DNA of 64,000 bases from Parelaphostrongylus tenuis. Its lineage: Eukaryota > Nematoda > Chromadorea > Rhabditida > Metastrongylidae. The position numbers and the translations under genes are program-made. Below the pieces are notes generated by a model. The model was given only the letters and a program-made list of their open reading frames with translations. It was not told the DNA's origin and did no database searches. Shown one piece after another: positions 59,596-64,000 of this stretch (positions are counted from its first letter, which is position 1; each line of letters starts with the position of its first letter). Location: assembly GCA_019055375.1 (NCBI GenBank), contig JAHQIW010001446.1, positions 31,815 to 95,814 of the forward strand, written 5' to 3'.

Positions 59596-59756
59596 CGTAA
59601 GCGTTAGTTACAAATGGCGGCGATGCAGACTGATTTCAGACCGTGTTTCCTTTTTGACCCATTCTTCTTCTACCTTTTTTTTGGTGCCTTCAATCGCTAG
59701 TTCCCATGTCATCACAGGTGTTCTTCGACACTTTACACTTTATTAAAAACTTTTAA

Positions 59757-59965
59757 CCCTTTGAGGGCAACCGTTAATAGGCAGGCACCGTCGCGCCGTC
59801 GCTTGAGCGGTAGTCAGTGATAGGCAGCATCAGCGTGTCTTTGCATGCATGTCTGGCTGTCTGCACCTGCTTCCCCACGAGATACGACGTTGCCAATACA
59901 GTAGCTGGGCGAGGTTTGACGCCGTGCGGATTGCCATGAAACGTACCCACATGGTCCTTAGAGGG
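59757..59965 (+). mobile_element. palindromic MITE, copy 2 of 3
   Basis: Starts CCCTTTGAGGGCAACCG and ends CACATGGTCCTTAGAGGG. The interior CACCGTCGCGCCGTCGC and CTTTGCATGCATGTCTGGC match 36882-37086. Confidence 0.8.
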
Positions 59966-60079
59966 ATAAAACGGCGAGTAGAGGTAAGGAGGGGGCTCTT
60001 TATCCTGTTGCTTTTAGAATCTGTTGTTGAAGAGGAAAGTGTACTAGAGTGCTTCTGACAATAATCAGTGGCAGAGCGA

Positions 60080-60500
60080 TCGTCTGCTTTTATTACTGCA
60101 ACTGATTAACAAAGAGGCTCGTAAATGCGAAGGATAGGCGCAGCCGATGGACGGCGTGTGTTTATCTCAATGCTCACAGTTTCCTACGAACTTTCCGATC
60201 TCCTTTTGATCTGGGAAATCCGAAGTCCGCTCTACTTTTGGCAACTCTAGAACTGCGAATATGAACACGGGAACGCAATCGAACACGCCACCTCACGAGA
60301 TACGATACGTCGCCAAGACAAAGAGATGGGTTTCCTACTTTATCCTACAGGACGCATGGCTTTTGAGCAGATTAATCTATATCCCGTAATAATTCAAAAT
60401 ACGAATTTGTTTTGGAATAGTAAATGCGAATCGTGAGAAACTCTCCAAGCTGGTCACAACGTGATCGTAATTATAGTTCCTGAACCTCTGCTATCAGCGT
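60080..60500. other. no gene seen
   Basis: Between two MITE copies. No open frame with coding character, RNA gene or recognised repeat. Confidence 0.5.
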
Positions 60501-60508
60501 TTGACATT

Positions 60509-60737
60509 ATCCCTTTGAGGACTATGTGGGTCGTTTCGTCCCACTTCACGCGACTTCAAATTCACTCAGCTACTGTATTGCCGGAGCCGCACCCTTAGGG
60601 AAAGGCGGCGCATCTCGTGGAAACACAACGCAAGCAGTATGATATTCTCGTACAGAGAAGCTGTTGCAGGCCTCCAGGCTGCCGCGCAAGCGACGGTGCG
60701 ACGCCGCCCTGTCTATGAACGGTGGTCCTCAAAGGGT
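60509..60737 (-). mobile_element. palindromic MITE, copy 3 of 3
   Basis: Reverse orientation: TCCCTTTGAGGACTATGTGG at the left and ACGGTGGTCCTCAAAGGG at the right, with CGCGCAAGCGACGGTGCGAC inside. Confidence 0.8.
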
Positions 60738-60744
60738 TATGGTC

Positions 60745-61430
60745 CTACAGTGACGGGATCACTGCTGTTCGTAAGAATCAGAGACTGAAGTAGGTATAAG
60801 CAAAGACTCTACTGAGGGCCGCCGGATCAGTGGCATCAAAAAGTAGACGCAAAACTTTGTGATCAACACTTTTATGTTTTTGTGATTAGTTCAGGAAATA
60901 ATTTCCGGACAAACGCAGGTCGACCGCCTGAAATGAGCAATGGGGCTCAATACAAATATTTCTCATGAATTTACTTCAGCTTCAAATGATGACTCCGTGT
61001 CTGGTGTCGAAATAGTCAGCATCTGTCACGCTACTTGGATGGCGATAATCATTATTCCTGAGAAGAACGCTCGATGATCAGCGGTATAACAAGTGTTTTT
61101 AAGTCGATTTGGGTTTCATACGTTGATACCTACCGTATCAACTATTTCATAGAGAACAAAGTTAAACTACAACACCGCGAGTTTAGCTTTATATTCGGAT
61201 CTGTTTCAAGATATTCGAGATGAATACAGTGCGCATACTTTTGTTAAGTACTCACTAATGTCCATGGCCCAGAAAAAAGCAGGAGAATATTTCACATTTG
61301 TCGCTGTTTTCCAACCTATACCCCCGTTTATCTACGTCACTGTGACTCATCCGTAGAATCCTTACAAACCTCCTCAACATAAAACTTTGTATAATCTTGA
61401 GAACTACTATTACACAGTCGATGAGACAAA
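60745..61430. other. no gene seen
   Basis: Short frames only, including a 75-codon minus frame overlapping the tRNA-Pro 3' end that is not a gene. Confidence 0.5.
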
Positions 61431-61445
61431 TAGATTCAAAAATTT

Positions 61446-61517
61446 GGGCCAAGCCGGTGATTGAAACCGGGACCTCTCGCACCCAAAGCGAGAATCATAC
61501 CACTAGACCACTTGGCC
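61446..61517 (-). tRNA. tRNA-Pro (anticodon UGG)
   Basis: 72 nt. The acceptor stem GGCCAAG/CTTGGCC is fully paired. The D arm contains TGGTCTAGTGGTA. The anticodon stem TCTCGC/GCGAGA encloses loop TTTGGGT, giving anticodon TGG. The T stem CCGGT/ACCGG encloses TTCAATC. The discriminator is C, as usual for Pro. A run of five T follows directly on the minus strand as a Pol III terminator. No intron. Unlike the SINE heads in this window, every stem is intact, so this is taken as a functional gene. Confidence 0.95.
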
Positions 61518-61817
61518 GTGACCAATGATACGATCCGTCCGTGGAACGCTCAGTGATTCATTCGACGAGAAATTTCGTTCCATTACGAACGCTAATTTCA
61601 CATGCTCTACAAAAAATTTGTGGCAGAGATTCAGGTTATTCTTATGATCTAATCAAGAAAGTCACGTACAAAGCTTGAGAATCTCAGCATTAACAATTCG
61701 TCTCATGGAGATTCATATGATTTCGGACTCTCTTCACTAACAAGCTCATCTTGTTGAGATCCGTACGATTTCAAGCTTGTTGTTTTATATTGTACGAAAT
61801 AGCTAATGAAAAAACAT

Positions 61818-61890
61818 AGGCCAAGCCCAAGACCGGCACCTAGATCTGTCGCATTCGAAGCGCGATCTACACCACCAGACCACTCAGATA
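61818..61890 (-). pseudogene. decayed tRNA-Pro copy with changed anticodon
   Basis: It aligns along its length with the tRNA-Pro about 300 bp away: GAGTGGTCTGGTGGTGTAGA, CGCGCTTCGAATGCG, then a 3' end GGGCTTGGCC. The anticodon loop is TTCGAAT, so the anticodon position reads CGA instead of TGG. The 5' acceptor ATCTGAG no longer pairs with CTTGGCC, and the T arm has decayed. A run of six T still follows it. Confidence 0.7.
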
Positions 61891-62082
61891 TTAACCAGGT
61901 AATTTTTTTTTATGCGACCGGTCTTTACATCTACTGCAAGGATTCCAGCACGTCTTGCTTTATTTGCTTCTTTGCAGCCATAATATACGCAGATTTTCGA
62001 ATTTTTCTCGCGCTGGTCTAACTAGTGCCTGAAGGTCATCTTATTTACAAACTTCTTCCTGGACTTGCTGAACCTGTTTTTG

Positions 62083-62367
62083 TTAGAATCCTGAGATGGC
62101 CGGGATTGAGGCCGTTCCAGTTGGGTTATACAGAATGAAATGTTCCCTGAAAAGTCTGGTAGCATTTTGACGACCCTGAGTGATGAATGCCTTAGTGAGT
62201 CCAGTGCAGCGTTGAATCATTACCGTGATAGTGGTGAGCGGAAATGCTAGTATTTCGGAGTCCTCACCTGAATTTGCAAAATGATAAAACTCTGGAAAAA
62301 TATCCAAATAAATATCATTAGGATTTACCTCTGATCGAGGCAACACGAAGAACTGCATGTTACTCAT
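62083..62367 (-). other. 94-codon open frame, unassigned
   Basis: Minus frame MSNMQFFVLPRSEVNPNDIY continues to a stop at 62083. It contains splice-like signals (GAGGTAAAT at 62326, TTTTTCCAG near 62293, CAGGTGAGG near 62270) that could define a 37-nt intron, shorter than usual. No domain was recognised. It may be a gene fragment or chance. Confidence 0.25.
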
Positions 62368-62399
62368 ATTGTGCTCTTTTATTGATCTTTATATTGTCA

Positions 62400-62810
62400 A
62401 TTATCTAGAATCTTCCAGTGAAGAGCATTTGAATGCTCTTTATAATTTTTTTATCTATAATATATCTGAAATAATTTTTCATGTAAGCCGTATTCAAAAA
62501 AAATCTCCGCGATTGAATATTCAAAATTGTGGCACATAATACATAATGTATTTTTTTTTGCAGACATATAAAGTTTAAAATCTGTGCTACCTTCTAATGC
62601 AATCTCCGAGGGGTTCTCCGATCCTTAAATGTAAATGCTCATAGCTCAAAAACGGAAAGGTCGCCAATAAATCCTGCCTGACCGGGTTGTACTCCACAAC
62701 TTTTTCCTCTTGTTTTATGTTTCTCTTTTATGACATCACCACATCAGTTTTCCTTTGGCACACCTTTTTTTTATCTTAATCGTGCTTATTTACTAGAATA
62801 CTATATCGTT
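62400..62810. other. no gene seen
   Basis: AT-rich sequence with short chance frames. Confidence 0.5.
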
Positions 62811-62814
62811 CCTT

Positions 62815-63305
62815 CCGAGTGTTCTCTTTAGACCACGCCTTAATTCCTATATGCTTCATGATTATTTTTGAGCCATGCATGTGGTCTGTTATGGGCACTT
62901 ATACAGTGCGAAACACTAGTTTCAGCCTTGAAGTCTCATCAGTTGCACAATGCTTCTCGCTTCAGCCAATCCCTCTCGGGGAGAACCCAACCCTTTTACA
63001 TCTGATCCTTTATGGAAGTGGCGAGGTACTATTTATACATGCCATCAAGTGAAGGAAATCGCTAAATGGACTTGCACCCTCGACTGCTCTTGACCGGTAT
63101 TTCCGGAATATCATAACGTTTGTTTCGAGTAATTTTTTAAAACCATGCTTGAATTTTAATATGCCTGATAATTATTTTTATGTCTCCTCTTTGTAAGGGG
63201 GTTGGGTTCCCTCTAAGAGGGATTGGCTAAGACGAAAGGCACTGTGCAACTGACGAGGCTGCAAGGCCGAAGCACGTGTATATAGTGGCTCATCCTCACA
63301 AATCA
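62815..63305. mobile_element. foldback element, copy 2
   Basis: Left arm 62865-63000 contains CATCAGTTGCACAATGC and CAGCCAATCCCTCTCGGG then GAACCCAACCC. The right arm at 63185-63285 inverts these: GGGTTGGGTTCCCTC, AGAGGGATTGGCTAAG and GCACTGTGCAACTGACGAGG. The outer motif ATGATTATTTTTGAGCCATG matches 40530-40570 inverted. Confidence 0.75.
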
Positions 63306-63309
63306 GAAA

Positions 63310-63895
63310 GAGCTAATTACTAATCAGAAATTTGCTACTTTTTGGTAGTTTACTGTATGGACAAAACCTTTTCCCTGTTGTCTCAAAAGGCTTCCGTGAT
63401 TGCGCAGCTTATGGAACTAAATCACGCTTAAGTTGGATTTCGAAATGAGTTATTTGAATAAGTTTTAACTTTGGAACTCGTTAGAAGGTGTATGGAAGAG
63501 GTGTAAGTATTGAGGATTCCAACTATGCTATACATAGAGTTTGGCATCTAGAACGATGCGCCGTTATGACGAGGCGATCCATCACTTTGAAGAACCCTGC
63601 AGTAGTTGCTTCAGCGCTTTATTGGTTAGCCTTCATTAAGAAAAGGAACTACACATTTTCCGTTCAAAAATAACTTGAAGATCTGGTTGGATTTCTTTCC
63701 CATGGAGATCGAACTTCAAGCTAGAACCTTTTGAAACTCATCTCCTGTCAGCCACAGGTTATCTCGATGTCAAGATTGAAGTAGTTTCTGGCTAAAGTTT
63801 GTTCGCATTTGGAGTTTCACATGGACATGTTCAATTTGTTTCGGGCTAGGATATCTTAGTAGGGAAGTGAACAACTCCGCTCTGACGGACGAAAA
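63310..63895. other. no gene seen
   Basis: One 61-codon frame (63488-63673 plus) without recognisable features. Confidence 0.5.
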
Positions 63896-63899
63896 ATTT

Positions 63900-63990
63900 A
63901 GGATATATATATATGCACATATGTGTATGTGCACATATATATATGCATGTATATATATATTATATATATAATATATATATATATATATAA
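63900..63990. repeat. AT/CATATG microsatellite
   Basis: Alternating ATATAT and CACATATG units giving near-palindromic sequence, similar in composition to 51608-51747. Confidence 0.95.
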
Positions 63991-64000
63991 TGGCTATCAA

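Overview
This is eukaryotic, intron-rich, AT-leaning DNA dense in dispersed repeats. Short TTTCAG-like splice acceptors, two genes of clear metazoan families, an RTE-type retrotransposon, mariner relics and many tRNA-derived SINEs point to a nematode. The repeat style resembles clade V strongylids such as hookworms; that species-level guess is inference.

Two protein-coding genes can be rebuilt exon by exon. On the + strand, about 14366-23904, lies a 12-exon gene of the menorin/FAM151 family (DUF2181). It reads as about 486 codons with consistent splice phases, and several residues usual for the family are changed. On the - strand, about 55564-37184, lies cullin-5 (cul-5). Twenty-one exons give 790 residues with consistent phases, from the N-terminal cullin repeats through the neddylation motif to the terminal winged helix. 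Only the first exon with the start methionine was not located. An intact tRNA-Pro(UGG) gene is at 61446-61517 (-), with a decayed copy about 300 bp away.

Layout: 1-14.3 kb holds no gene I can support, only an (AT)n tract and tRNA-like SINE heads, plus microsatellites next to the menorin gene. 14.3-23.9 kb is the menorin-family gene. 23.9-37.1 kb is intergenic, with a large three-armed foldback element, two mariner relics, SINEs and a long-TIR element. 37.2-55.6 kb is cul-5; its introns carry two RTE copies in opposite orientation, three copies of a palindromic MITE, several SINEs, a mariner nested in a SINE, and a near-perfect palindrome of two tRNA-like units. 55.6-58.8 kb, on the 5' side of cul-5, is a cluster of palindromic tRNA-like pairs and foldback elements, part of it duplicated in tandem with an 842-bp period. 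58.8-64 kb holds MITEs, the tRNA, another foldback and an (AT)n tract.

The two protein genes are not obviously linked in function. Cullin-5 is the scaffold of an elongin B/C-SOCS-box ubiquitin ligase; menorin is an extracellular patterning factor in C. elegans. The most unusual content is the architecture of tRNA-derived inverted pairs and the inverted RTE copies bracketing cul-5 exons 3-6.
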